From Planotetraspora silvatica (GTDB lineage: Bacteria > Actinomycetota > Actinomycetes > Streptosporangiales > Streptosporangiaceae), in assembly GCF_016863315.1 (NCBI RefSeq), contig NZ_BOOQ01000007.1, forward strand, positions 124,001-188,000: a stretch of DNA of 64,000 nt, in the 5' to 3' direction. The position numbers and the translations under genes are program-made. Of the stretch, positions 52,678-62,739 are shown piece after piece. The first letter of the stretch is position 1. Each line of letters begins with the position of its first letter. A model generated the notes under the pieces. That model did not search any database. It was not told the origin of the DNA and saw only the letters and a program-made list of their open reading frames with translations.

Positions 52678-53822
52678 GCCTGCCGGCCCGCCGCGGCCCT
52701 GCGGGCGAGGTTCGCCTCGACCTCCTGCTTCCACGCCTCGACCGGGCGGGTGGTGTCGAGCTCGAACTCGAAGCGCTCCACCATCTCCGGCCTGACGTCG
52801 GCCACGTCGACGTAGAACTGCTCGTACCAGCGGCGGAGCTGGTAGACCGGCCCGTCCTCCTCGCACAGCAGGGGGTTGTCGATGCGGGTCTTGTGCTTCC
52901 AGATCTGGACGTCCTGGTCGAAGCCCTTGAGGATGAAGTCCCCCAGCTTCTGGGCCATGGCCTCGGCCCCCTCCCGGGGGAGCTTGTCGCTGTGCTGCAC
53001 GATGATGCCCGAGTGCAGCATGAACGAGTTCCCGTCGATCGGGTAGTGCGCGTTGATCAGCACGGACTTGAGGTCCATGTCGTCGTAGTGGTAGGTCAGG
53101 TCGTCGATCATGAAGGACGGCCCGTGGTAGGACGCCACCGAGGAGTTGCCGAGCATCCGCGGGCCCTTGCCCGGCGGGCGGGCGTCCGGGCGGCTCAGGC
53201 CGTTCATGATCTGGGTCGCCACATGGCCCTCGAAGATGTTCTTGAAGTACGTGGGGAACGAGTAGTGCACGTAGAAGAAGTGCGCCATGTCCACCACGTT
53301 GTCCATGACCTCGCGGCAGTTCGTCTCGACCACGATCTCCTGCCAGACCCAGTCGGTCCAGTCGTCGCGCGTGGCCCCCTCGATGCGGGGGATCGCCACC
53401 TCCGGCGGAGGCGGGTTGCCCTCCGGGTCGTTCCAGACGAACAGGAGGCCGTCCTGCTCCATCGTGATCCACGCGGCGGTGCGGGCGCGCAGGGGGACGC
53501 GACGGGCGTAGGGGATCTTCTTGCAGCGGCCGTCGCCGCCCCAGCGCCAGTCGTGGAACGGGCAGGCGAGCTCGTCGCCCTTGATCGTGCCCTTGGAGAG
53601 GTCGGCGCCCATGTGCCTGCAGTAGGCGTCCAGCACGTTGAGGCCGCCGTCGCCGCTCTGGAAGACCACGAGCTTCTGGCCGAACGCGTTGACGGTGTGG
53701 GGCCTGCCATCCTTGAACTGCCCGGACAGGCCGAGGCAGTGCCAGCCTCTGGCGAATCGCGTGGGCACCGCTTCCGCTTCGATGCTGCGGATGCCGGTGG
53801 TCGAGGCCTCGACTGCAGTCAC
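52674..53822 (-). CDS. kshA: 3-ketosteroid 9alpha-hydroxylase oxygenase KshA
   Basis: A 382-residue Rieske oxygenase closely matching KshA. The Rieske ligands are C68-x-H70 in DAYCRHMGADLS and C87-x2-H90 in ACPFHDWRWGGDGRC. The catalytic iron motif is DNVVDMAHFFYVHYSFPTYF, and the KshA-type ending has KHKTRIDNPLL and RRWYEQFYVDVADV. GTG 53822 fits the AAGGGA run upstream and family length; longer frames up to ATG 53861 exist. It hydroxylates C9 of 3-ketosteroids, causing ring B opening after KstD action. KshB lies elsewhere in the locus. Confidence 0.93.
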   Translation of the reverse strand: MTAVEASTTGIRSIEAEAVPTRFARGWHCLGLSGQFKDGRPHTVNAFGQKLVVFQSGDGGLNVLDAYCRHMGADLSKGTIKGDELACPFHDWRWGGDGRCKKIPYARRVPLRARTAAWITMEQDGLLFVWNDPEGNPPPPEVAIPRIEGATRDDWTDWVWQEIVVETNCREVMDNVVDMAHFFYVHYSFPTYFKNIFEGHVATQIMNGLSRPDARPPGKGPRMLGNSSVASYHGPSFMIDDLTYHYDDMDLKSVLINAHYPIDGNSFMLHSGIIVQHSDKLPREGAEAMAQKLGDFILKGFDQDVQIWKHKTRIDNPLLCEEDGPVYQLRRWYEQFYVDVADVRPEMVERFEFELDTTRPVEAWKQEVEANLARRAAAGRQA

Positions 53823-53892
53823 GTTGACCCATCCCTTCAAGGACGCACGTCCTCCCAGCATGCCAATTCGGATCCGGCCGCCCGGCCGTCAG

Positions 53893-53907
53893 TCCCATTG
53901 GCCGGGA
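53893..53907. promoter_or_regulatory. Steroid-locus motif, copy D
   Basis: TCCC-ATTGGCC-GGGA, exact outer arms. It lies between divergent kshA (70 bases) and the second hsaA-like gene (80 bases), and is enclosed by a wider GTCAG/CTGAC pair. Confidence 0.6.
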
Positions 53908-53987
53908 TGGCCCTGACATGCGCTCATCGGCGCGACGCACCATCATGGACGCAGAGACCCGGACGAACGCGACATGGAGAGCGACAC

Positions 53988-55154
53988 ATGAGCAACGAGG
54001 TCCTGGAGGCGGTCCGCACGCTGCTGCCCGTGATCGCGGAGCGTGCCCGCGCCACGGACGAGGATCGGGGGGTTCCCGCGGAGACGATCCAGGCGCTGGT
54101 CCAGGCCGGGGTCTTCCGGATGTTGCAGCCCAAGAGGTACGGCGGCGCCGAGAGCGACCCGGTGTGGTTCTTCGAGGTCGTCAGGGAGATCTCCGGGGTC
54201 TGCGGATCGACCGGGTGGGTGGCGAGCGTGCTCGGCGTGCATCCGTGGCAGCTCGGCCTGTTCGACGAGGCCGCGCAGGACGAGGTCTGGGGCGAGGACC
54301 AGGACGCGCTCGTGGCCTCGTCGTACGCCCCCGTCGGGCGGCTGACCCCGGTCGAGGGCGGCTATGAGCTCACCGGCAGGTGGCGGTTCTCCTCCGGCTG
54401 CGAGCACGCATCGTGGGTGCTTGTCGGCGGCCTGGTCGTGGGCGCCCAGGGCAGGCCGGTGGACTTCATGACCGTGCTCGTCCCCCGGTCGGACTACGTG
54501 ATCGAGGACGTGTGGGACGTCATCGGCCTGCGCGGCACGGCGAGCAACGACGTGATCGTGGAGCGGGCGTTCGTGCCCGAGCACCGCACGACGCGCAACT
54601 ACGAGCAGGCCCAGCTCCGCGGTCCCGGTCAGAAGGTTAACGGCGGGCCGCTCTACCGGATGCCGTTCGGAAGCGTGTTCACGACCGCGATCACCGCCCC
54701 GGTGATCGGCATGGCGGCCGGCTGCTACCGGTCCTACGTCACGGCGATGCGCGACCGGGTACGGCTGAGCCTGGGCGGCGGCCGGTTCGCCGAGGACCAG
54801 TTCGCCCAGGTCGCGGTGGCCCGGGCCGCCTCGGAGATCGACGCGGCGATCCTGCAGACCGACCGCAACGTGCGCGAGGTGTACGAGCACGCCGTCCGGG
54901 GCGAGCGGATCCCGATGGAGTTGCGCCTGCGTGTCCGCAGGGACCAGGTCCGCGCGACCGAGCGGGCGCTTGAGGCGATCGACATCCTCTTCAAGACCGC
55001 GGGAGGGAATTCGCTCAGACGCGGCAACCCCATCGAGCGGGCCTGGCGGGACGCCCACGCGGGCAGCGTGCATGTGGCCAACGACGTCGAGCGGGCCCTC
55101 GCGATGTACGGCAGGGGCGAGTTCGGCCTGACGGTCGAGGACAACCTCGTCTGA
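53988..55154 (+). CDS. Second HsaA-like flavin-dependent hydroxylase
   Basis: A 388-residue paralogue of HsaA. It shares the blocks AGVFRMLQPKRYGGAESDPV, GSTGWVASVLGVHPWQLGLF, GRWRFSSGCEHASWVLVGGL and GGNSLRRGNPIERAWRDAHA. GGAGAG lies six bases before ATG 53988. It may act on a different phenolic or steroid intermediate, or be an isozyme using the same HsaB. It diverges from kshA and is followed by the kstR-like gene. The two HsaA copies differ enough that recent duplication is unlikely. Confidence 0.85.
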   Translation: MSNEVLEAVRTLLPVIAERARATDEDRGVPAETIQALVQAGVFRMLQPKRYGGAESDPVWFFEVVREISGVCGSTGWVASVLGVHPWQLGLFDEAAQDEVWGEDQDALVASSYAPVGRLTPVEGGYELTGRWRFSSGCEHASWVLVGGLVVGAQGRPVDFMTVLVPRSDYVIEDVWDVIGLRGTASNDVIVERAFVPEHRTTRNYEQAQLRGPGQKVNGGPLYRMPFGSVFTTAITAPVIGMAAGCYRSYVTAMRDRVRLSLGGGRFAEDQFAQVAVARAASEIDAAILQTDRNVREVYEHAVRGERIPMELRLRVRRDQVRATERALEAIDILFKTAGGNSLRRGNPIERAWRDAHAGSVHVANDVERALAMYGRGEFGLTVEDNLV

Positions 55155-55210
55155 CGGGCGGGACGACGGGCCGCGGCCGCGGGGCGGCGCTCACCCTGTG
55201 GACAGGTGCG

Positions 55211-55225
55211 TCCCACTCACCGGTA
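55211..55225. promoter_or_regulatory. Steroid-locus motif, copy E (upstream of the kstR-like gene)
   Basis: TCCC-ACTCACC-GGTA, with one change in the right arm. It ends 68 bases before the TetR start, which would allow autoregulation if this protein binds the motif. Confidence 0.6.
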
Positions 55226-55260
55226 CGAACGGCTCGCCTCACCGCCGGTGGCGGTGTGTA

Positions 55261-55284
55261 TGGTCGTTCCGACAGAACCGACCA
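55261..55284. promoter_or_regulatory. Second inverted repeat upstream of the kstR-like gene
   Basis: Arms TGGTC-GTTC and GAAC-C-GACCA around CGACA pair along nine bases with one bulged C. It ends nine bases before the start codon, so a bound protein would block transcription start or ribosome access. Confidence 0.45.
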
Positions 55285-55293
55285 GGGGGGACC

Positions 55294-55905
55294 GTGCCGA
55301 GAATCGCCGAGGTCAGGGCGCCGGCGGAACCCAGCTCCCCGGAGCAGCGGGCCCGGCACCTGCGCATCCTCCGGGCCGCCGCGCGGATCGGGGCCGACAA
55401 GGGCCTCGAGCGCATGCAGATGCACGAGGTGGCCAAGGCCGCCGGCGTCGCGATCGCGACGTTGTACCGGTACTTCCCTTCGAAGACCCATCTGTTCACG
55501 GCCGTGCTCGCCGAGCAGATCGACCGGTTCAACGAGACCATCCCGCGCGCCGAGCCGGGCACGAGCCCGGAGGACGCGGTCGCCGACGTGCTGGTGCTGG
55601 CCAGCAGGCAGTTGCTGCGCCGGCCCAGGCTCGCGGTCGCGATGCTCCAGTCCGCGAACGCGGCGAACGCCGCCGCGGTGGCCGACGCCGGGCGGATCGA
55701 CGGCACCTTCAGCGAGATCATCGTGCGGACGCTCGGGATCGACGACCCCACCGCCCTCGACGTCACGCTGATCCGGTTGCTCATGCAGTGCTGGTACGGC
55801 GTGCTGCAGTCGAGCCTCAACGGCCGGATGTCGATCCCCGACACGGAGAGCGACATCCGGACCGCCTGCCGGCTTCTGCTCGCCCCGCGCTCGAACTCCG
55901 GGTAG
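55294..55905 (+). CDS. KstR-like TetR family regulator
   Basis: A 203-residue TetR repressor. The HTH domain RHLRILRAAARIGADKGLER and MQMHEVAKAAGVAIATLYRY-FPSKTHLF resembles KstR, the cholesterol-catabolism repressor of mycobacteria and rhodococci. The ligand domain has RRPRLAVAMLQSANAANAAA and CWYGVLQSSL. GTG 55294 follows AGGGGGG. KstR itself responds to a steroid acyl-CoA; this protein is the best candidate to bind the eight copies of the locus motif, one of which lies upstream of its own gene. Orthology to KstR is inferred. Confidence 0.82.
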   Translation: MPRIAEVRAPAEPSSPEQRARHLRILRAAARIGADKGLERMQMHEVAKAAGVAIATLYRYFPSKTHLFTAVLAEQIDRFNETIPRAEPGTSPEDAVADVLVLASRQLLRRPRLAVAMLQSANAANAAAVADAGRIDGTFSEIIVRTLGIDDPTALDVTLIRLLMQCWYGVLQSSLNGRMSIPDTESDIRTACRLLLAPRSNSG

Positions 55906-55936
55906 CTCTGGCTCCGGTAACTCGGCTCCGGGTGAC

Positions 55937-56857
55937 TCAGGTGCGCTGCGTCCCGGTGGTGTCGAGCCGGGCCACGCTGTGGGCCGCGTAGCCGCGGTGC
56001 GGGTCGCGCCCCGTGAAGTACGGCGTGAGCAGCGCGTCGAACTCGCCGACGGAGAACACGCCGTCGGCCGCGGTGAACTTCTGCTCGACCGTCGGAGCGG
56101 CCAGCAGCGCGACCATGTCGCCGTACACGACGAACACCTGGCCGGTGATCTCCTCGGAGGCCGGGGAGGCGAGATAGCTCACGAAGGTGGCGACCCGCTC
56201 CGGGGCGAGGATGTCCAGCCCGCCGTCCGCGGGGGCGTCGCCGAACACGCCCGCCGTCATGGCGGTGCGGGCCCGGGGGCAGATCGCGTTGGCCCGCACG
56301 CCGTACCTCGCCAGTCCCTGTGCGGTCGACAGGGTGAGCGCGGTGATGCCCGCCTTGGCGGCCGAGTAGTTCGGCTGGCCGGCCGAGCCGAAGAGGAACG
56401 CCTCTGAGGCGGTGTTGACGACGCGGCCGTAGATCGGCCCGCCCGCGGCCTTGGAGGCCGCCCGCCAGTGCGCGGCCGCCGCACGGGACACCGCGGCGTG
56501 GCCCTTGAGGTGGACGCGGATGACGTCGTCCCAGTCCGACTCGCTCAGGTTGAACACCATCTTGTCGCGGAGGACGCCCGCGTTGTTCACCACGATGTCG
56601 AGGGCGCCGAACGTGTCCACCGCCGCCTGGACCAGCCGGTCGCCCATGGACCAGTCGCCGACGTCGCCGGTCACCGCGACGGCCTGCCCGCCGAGGGCCT
56701 TGATCTCGGCCACGACGTCGTCGGCGGCCGATCCCACGTCGTTGACCACGACGTTCGCGCCCTGGCCCGCGAGGGCGAGCGCCTCGCTGCGGCCCAGGCC
56801 CGCGCCGGCGCCGGTGACGACGGCGGTCCTGCCGTCCAGGCTGGTCTTCGGGCTCAT
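55937..56857 (-). CDS. Hsd4B-like short-chain dehydrogenase (3-hydroxyacyl-CoA dehydrogenase type)
   Basis: A 306-residue SDR of the HSD17B4 dehydrogenase-domain type. It starts LDGRTAVVTGAGAGLGRSEA with VVVNDVG at the end of strand two, then NNAGVLRDKMVFNLSESDWD, catalytic NTASEAFLFGSAGQPNYSAA with YSAAK, and a long C-terminal extension absent from short SDRs. Relatives oxidise the 3-hydroxyacyl-CoA of the steroid side chain. It lies 43 bases behind fadD on the same strand, and with the ChsH3-like hydratase (61912) would complete a beta-oxidation round. Confidence 0.85.
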   Translation of the reverse strand: MSPKTSLDGRTAVVTGAGAGLGRSEALALAGQGANVVVNDVGSAADDVVAEIKALGGQAVAVTGDVGDWSMGDRLVQAAVDTFGALDIVVNNAGVLRDKMVFNLSESDWDDVIRVHLKGHAAVSRAAAAHWRAASKAAGGPIYGRVVNTASEAFLFGSAGQPNYSAAKAGITALTLSTAQGLARYGVRANAICPRARTAMTAGVFGDAPADGGLDILAPERVATFVSYLASPASEEITGQVFVVYGDMVALLAAPTVEQKFTAADGVFSVGEFDALLTPYFTGRDPHRGYAAHSVARLDTTGTQRT

Positions 56858-56900
56858 CTCTGCACACTCCTGCTCTGTCGGGTGCTCATGAGTGACGGGC

Positions 56901-58559
<1,659 letters not shown>

Positions 58560-58620
58560 CTGCGCCCTCTCTCTCGGGCGCTCATTGTGACCGCCGGGCG
58601 CGTGCCTGCCGAGGGTCGTC

Positions 58621-58635
58621 TCCCGGTCACCGGGA
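58621..58635. promoter_or_regulatory. Steroid-locus motif, copy F
   Basis: TCCCGGT-C-ACCGGGA, a perfect 15-base palindrome and the most symmetric copy. It is almost centred between the divergent fadD (61 bases) and SDR (69 bases) starts. Confidence 0.75.
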
Positions 58636-58704
58636 CGGCCCTTCCGGCAGCGGGCGGGCGACACCACTATTGCGGTCGGGCACACGGCTGAGCGGGGAGC
58701 ACGC

Positions 58705-59466
58705 ATGGGAAGTCTCGACGGGAAAGTCGCCATCGTCACCGGCGCAGGTCAGGGGGTCGGCCAGGGCATCGCGCTCGCCCTCGCCTCCGAGGGCGCGTCC
58801 GTCGCGGTCGTCGGGCGCACCATGGCCAAGCTCGAGACGACCTGCGGGCTCGTCCGCGAGCGCGGCGCGACGGCCGAGCCCTTCCTCTGCGACGTCGGCG
58901 TCACCGACACCGTCCCCTCGGTGGTCGACGAGGTGGCGGCGCGGTTCGGCGGAGTGGACATCCTCGTCAACAACGCCTACTCCGGCTCGTACGGCACGCT
59001 GCTGTCGATGAGCGACGCCGCCTTCCAGAAGGGTTTCCGCAGCGGCCCCTTCGCCGCGTTCGCCTTCATGAAGGCGTGCCACCCTCACATGAAGCGGCGC
59101 GGCGGCGGCAGCATCGTCAACCTCGTCACCTCCGCGATGGTCCGGTGGGACCCCACCACGTACGGCGCCTACGCCGCGGCCAAGCAGGCGCTCCGCTCGC
59201 TGACGCGGACGGCCGCGGCCGAATGGGGCCCCGACGGCATCCGCGCCAACTCCATCGCCCCGCACGCGTTGTCCCCGGGCCTGAAGTGGTGGACGGAGAC
59301 CAATCCGGAGGAGGCGGAGGAGTTCCGCCGGACGATCCCGCTCGGTTACATCGGGGACTGCGAGCAGGACATCGGCCGGGCCGTCGTCGCTCTCGTCGGC
59401 CCGGACCTGCGGTACCTGACCGGCGCCACCGTGCCGCTGGACGGAGGGCAGGCCTTCTTCGGCTGA
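58705..59466 (+). CDS. Short-chain dehydrogenase/reductase
   Basis: A 253-residue [13 protein letters not shown] cofactor loop, NNAYSGSYG, catalytic Ser in [11 protein letters not shown], and YAAAK. GGGGAG precedes ATG 58705. The NNA block is followed by Y rather than the usual G. Its place in front of the dehydrogenase-hydratase operon suggests a hydroxysteroid or 3-hydroxyacyl-CoA substrate, but this is context only. Confidence 0.88.
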   Translation: MGSLDGKVAIVTGAGQGVGQGIALALASEGASVAVVGRTMAKLETTCGLVRERGATAEPFLCDVGVTDTVPSVVDEVAARFGGVDILVNNAYSGSYGTLLSMSDAAFQKGFRSGPFAAFAFMKACHPHMKRRGGGSIVNLVTSAMVRWDPTTYGAYAAAKQALRSLTRTAAAEWGPDGIRANSIAPHALSPGLKWWTETNPEEAEEFRRTIPLGYIGDCEQDIGRAVVALVGPDLRYLTGATVPLDGGQAFFG

Positions 59467-59476
59467 CCTCGGCCTC

Positions 59477-59491
59477 TCCCGGTCAGCGGGA
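59477..59491. promoter_or_regulatory. Steroid-locus motif, copy G
   Basis: TCCC-GGTCAGC-GGGA, exact outer arms. It overlaps the left arm of the hairpin at 59482-59520, whose right arm looks like a further half site. It lies 89 bases before the acyl-CoA dehydrogenase start. Confidence 0.7.
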
Positions 59492-59520
59492 CTCGCGGGT
59501 CCGCGGCGGTCCCCGCTGAC
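59482..59520 (+). terminator. Nested hairpin behind the SDR
   Basis: GTCAGCGGG (59482-59490) pairs with CCCGCTGAC (59512-59520), and CGCGG/CCGCG forms an inner hairpin. It may end the SDR transcript, but because it overlaps motif copy G it could instead be a double operator. Confidence 0.4.
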
Positions 59521-59580
59521 TAACGTCGGCCCTGCTCCGCCACCCAGCGAGACGAGCGGGACCAAGGAGGAGAGCGGAAC

Positions 59581-60747
59581 ATGGATCTGCGCGAGACCAC
59601 CGCGCAACGACGGCTGCGCACGGAGTTGCGGGAGTACTTCGCGGGCCTCCTGCCCGAGGGCGAGCGACGCCGGACGGGTGAGGAGGGCGTGGGCGGCGAC
59701 CGTTTCCGCGAGGTGGTCAGACGGCTCGGCGCCGACGGCTGGCTCGGCATCGGGTGGCCCGTCGAGTACGGCGGGCAGGGCCGGTCGGTGGAGGAACAGT
59801 ACGTGTTCTTCGACGAGGTCCAGCGGGCCGGGCTGCCCTTCCCGTTCGTCACCGTGAACACGGTCGGCCCGACCCTGATGAGCCACGGGTCGGACGAGCA
59901 GAAGAAGAGGTATCTGCCCGGCATCCTGTCCGGTGACATCGTCTTCGCGATCGGCTACACCGAGCCGGGCGCGGGCACCGACCTCGCCTCGCTGACGACC
60001 CGCGCGGTCAGGGACGGCGACGCGTGGGTCGTCGACGGCAGCAAGATCTTCACCAGCGGCGCGAACACCGCCGACTACGTGTGGCTGGCCTGCCGTACCG
60101 ACCCGGACGCGCCCAAGCACAAGGGCATCTCCATCCTGATCGTCCCCACCGCCGCCCCCGGGTTCTCCTGGAGCCCCATCCAGTGCGTGGGCGGCATGGT
60201 CGTCACGACCACGTATTACTCCGGCGTCCGCGTGCCCGCGGGCGACGTCGTCGGAGAGGTCGACGGCGGCTGGCGGCTGATCACCCACCAGCTCAACCAC
60301 GAGCGGATCGGCCTGGCGGCCATCGGCGGCCGGATGATCCAGCTGTGGGAGAACGTCCGGGACTGGGCGCGGGAGAACGGGACCATCGACCTGCCGTGGG
60401 TCCAGCGCGATCTGGCCCGCACGTACGCACGGCTGGAGGCGATGCGGCTGATGAACTGGAAGATGACCGGCGCGGTCGCCCGCGGCACCCTGTCCGGCGC
60501 GGACGCGGGCGCGGCGAAGGTCTACGGCACGGAGACGCACATCGACGTGCAGCGGACGTTGTCGGGGATCATCGGCGTCGGCGGGCGGATCCGGCCCGGG
60601 TCCCCGGGGGCCGTGCTCGCCGGACAGATCGAGCAGTTGTCGCGGCAGGGCATCGTGAACACCTTCGGCGGCGGCGTGAACGAGGTCCTGAGGGACATGG
60701 TCGCCACCCAGGGTCTCGGCCTCCCCAGGATGGGGCGCGGCGCATGA
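59581..60747 (+). CDS. Acyl-CoA dehydrogenase, catalytic subunit type
   Basis: A 388-residue acyl-CoA dehydrogenase with GWPVEYGGQGRSVEEQYVFF, YTEPGAGTDLASLTTRAV, DGSKIFTSGANTADYVW and the ending FGGGVNEVLRDMVATQGLGL. AGGAGGAGAG precedes ATG 59581. It is followed by a short-type partner, the arrangement of alpha2-beta2 steroid dehydrogenases such as the mycobacterial FadE28-FadE29 pair. It would desaturate a steroid-derived acyl-CoA. Confidence 0.9.
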   Translation: MDLRETTAQRRLRTELREYFAGLLPEGERRRTGEEGVGGDRFREVVRRLGADGWLGIGWPVEYGGQGRSVEEQYVFFDEVQRAGLPFPFVTVNTVGPTLMSHGSDEQKKRYLPGILSGDIVFAIGYTEPGAGTDLASLTTRAVRDGDAWVVDGSKIFTSGANTADYVWLACRTDPDAPKHKGISILIVPTAAPGFSWSPIQCVGGMVVTTTYYSGVRVPAGDVVGEVDGGWRLITHQLNHERIGLAAIGGRMIQLWENVRDWARENGTIDLPWVQRDLARTYARLEAMRLMNWKMTGAVARGTLSGADAGAAKVYGTETHIDVQRTLSGIIGVGGRIRPGSPGAVLAGQIEQLSRQGIVNTFGGGVNEVLRDMVATQGLGLPRMGRGA

Positions 60748-60797
60748 GCGAGTCACGACCGGTCCTCCGGCCGGCCGGGCAGGAGGGTCACCGCTGA
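60744..60797 (+). CDS. 17-residue coupling mini-ORF
   Basis: ATG 60744 overlaps the upstream dehydrogenase stop (ATGA) and its own TGA overlaps the downstream ATG 60797. It encodes MSESRPVLRPAGQEGHR. The AGGAGG for the next gene (60781-60786) lies inside it. It could hand ribosomes from one dehydrogenase subunit to the next; a function for the peptide itself is doubtful. Confidence 0.35.
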   Translation: MSESRPVLRPAGQEGHR

Positions 60798-61915
60798 TGG
60801 ACTTCACTCTCGACGACGAACTCGAAACGGTCCGCGAACTGGCGAACAAGATCTTCACCGGCCGTGCGGGCACCGACCGTGTCCGCCAGGTCGAGAGCAC
60901 TCCGTCGGGGCTCGACGAGGAGTTGTGGGCGGAGCTGGGCCGTACGGGCCTGCTGGGCATCGCGCTGCCGGAGGAGGCGGGCGGCGCCGGGCTGGGTCTC
61001 GGGGCCCTGTGCGTCCTGCTGGAGGAGCAGGGCCGCTTCGTGGCGCCCGTCCCGCTGTGGCCGGCCGCGGTCGCCGCCCTCGCGATCGCCGAGGACGGCA
61101 CGGCGGAGCAGCGCGAGAGCCTGCTTCCCGGTGCGGCCGACGGCTCGATCCGGCTCACCGCGGCGCTGGAGGAGTTCGGCTCGCACGATCCGGCCGAGCC
61201 GCGCACCGCGGCCGGACGGGACGGCGACGCCTGGCGGCTGAGCGGAGTGAAGGCCGCGGTCCCCTCGCCCTTCGGCGCGGCCCACCTGCTGGTCTCCGCG
61301 ACAGCCGACACCGGGCCCGGCCTGTTCCTGGTCGCCGCCGAGGCGGAGGGAGTCGGCTGGGATCCGGTGGAGACCACCGGTCACGACCGCGGCGGCAACC
61401 TCACTTTGACCGCCGTGCCCGCCGCGGCCGTCGGCGTTCCGGGCGACGGAGCTCTCCGGCGGACCGTCCATCGCGCCGCCGTCGCGCTGGCGGCGGTCCA
61501 GCTCGGCGTCGTCCAGGGCGCGCTGCGCCACGCCGTGACCCACCTCAGCGGGCGCAGGCAGTTCGGCCGCCCGCTGGCGACCTTCCAGGCGGTGCAGCAC
61601 CAGCTCGCCGACTGCTACATCGACATCGACGCCATGCGGGTGTGCCTGTGGCAGGCCGTCACCGCCCTTGACGCGGAGGCGGGCGAGGAGGACGCCGCGT
61701 CGGCGGTTCTGGTCGCGAAGTGGTGGGCGGGCGACGCCGGGCTGACCGTGGCGCACCGGGTGCAGCACCTCCACGGCGGAATCGGCGTGGACGTCGACTA
61801 CCCCGTGCACCGGCATTTCCTGTGGGCGCGGCAGATCTCCGGCACTCTGGGCGGGCCCAGCGCCGATCTGGCCAGGCTGGGCGCCGTGCTCGCCTCGGGG
61901 ACGGCGGCCCCGTGA
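60797..61915 (+). CDS. Acyl-CoA dehydrogenase, short subunit type (FadE29-like)
   Basis: A 372-residue partner-type dehydrogenase: MDFTLDDELETVRELANKIF start, LPEEAGGAGLGLGALCVLLE, GRRQFGRPLATFQAVQHQLA, and HLHGGIGVDVDYPVHRHFLW near the end, without a NEIQR-type block. This pattern recalls FadE29/ChsE2. It probably forms the active heterotetramer with the preceding gene product. Confidence 0.87.
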   Translation: MDFTLDDELETVRELANKIFTGRAGTDRVRQVESTPSGLDEELWAELGRTGLLGIALPEEAGGAGLGLGALCVLLEEQGRFVAPVPLWPAAVAALAIAEDGTAEQRESLLPGAADGSIRLTAALEEFGSHDPAEPRTAAGRDGDAWRLSGVKAAVPSPFGAAHLLVSATADTGPGLFLVAAEAEGVGWDPVETTGHDRGGNLTLTAVPAAAVGVPGDGALRRTVHRAAVALAAVQLGVVQGALRHAVTHLSGRRQFGRPLATFQAVQHQLADCYIDIDAMRVCLWQAVTALDAEAGEEDAASAVLVAKWWAGDAGLTVAHRVQHLHGGIGVDVDYPVHRHFLWARQISGTLGGPSADLARLGAVLASGTAAP

Positions 61916-62739
61916 GCCTGGACGGCTCGGACGCGGACGCGTGGATCGGCCGCGACCTCGGGAAGCACACGGCCGCCTACGACGAGCGCGACGTGATCCT
62001 CTACGCGCTCGCGGTCGGCGCCGCGCCCGCCGACCTGGACCTCGTCTTCGAGAAGCGGCTGCGTGTGCTGCCCACGTTCGCGCTGACGAAGGCGCAGTGG
62101 GCTCCGGACACCCTCGGCTCACTCGGCGCGTTCGACATCAGGACCACCATGCACGCGTCCCAGCGGCTGCGGGTGCTGCGGCCGCTGCCCCCGGCGGGCG
62201 AGCTGACGATGGCGTCGCGCGTCGCGCGCGTCTGGGACAAGGGCAGCGCCGCGATCTTCGAGGTCGAGGTGGAGAGCGAGTTCTTCGTCGCCACCTGGTC
62301 GCTGTTCGCGCCGGGGCGCGGCGGGTTCGGCGGCGAGCGGGGGCCGTCCGCGCCGCGACGGCGGGACACTCCGCCCGGCCACGAGTCGCGGCTCGCCACC
62401 AGGCCGGACCAGCCCGCGCTGTACCGCCTGCTCGGCGACCGGCATCACATGCACATCGATCCGGAGGCGGCGAAGGCGGCCGGGATGCCGAGGCCGTTCA
62501 TGCACGGCCTGTGCACGCTGGCCGCGGTGACGCTGCCGCTGGCCGCGGCGGTGGGGGCGCACCCGGCGGACCTGGTCGAACTGGAGGGCAGGTTCGCCTC
62601 CCCGGTCTTTCCCGGCGACCGGCTGGACGTGCGGGGGTGGGAGCTGGGAGGCCCGGGGGAGGGCACGCTCTTCGACGCGTCGGTGAACGGCACCCCCGTG
62701 CTGACCGGCGGGCGGGCTCAGTTCCGCGTCAGCACGTAG
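61912..62739 (+). CDS. ChsH3-like double hot-dog enoyl-CoA hydratase (MaoC family)
   Basis: A 275-residue hydratase-2 protein. GTG 61912 overlaps the dehydrogenase stop. The N-terminal half has RDVILYALAVGAAPADLDLV, the linker MHASQRLRVLRPLPPAGELT and VWDKGSAAIF. The C-terminal half holds the hydratase motif YRLLGDRHHMHIDPEAAKAA-GMPRPFMHGLCT with the catalytic Asp and His. The layout follows mycobacterial ChsH3 (Rv3538), which hydrates steroid side-chain enoyl-CoAs. It completes dehydrogenation and hydration steps in one operon. Its last 22 bases overlap the convergent SDR. Confidence 0.88.
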   Translation: MSLDGSDADAWIGRDLGKHTAAYDERDVILYALAVGAAPADLDLVFEKRLRVLPTFALTKAQWAPDTLGSLGAFDIRTTMHASQRLRVLRPLPPAGELTMASRVARVWDKGSAAIFEVEVESEFFVATWSLFAPGRGGFGGERGPSAPRRRDTPPGHESRLATRPDQPALYRLLGDRHHMHIDPEAAKAAGMPRPFMHGLCTLAAVTLPLAAAVGAHPADLVELEGRFASPVFPGDRLDVRGWELGGPGEGTLFDASVNGTPVLTGGRAQFRVST

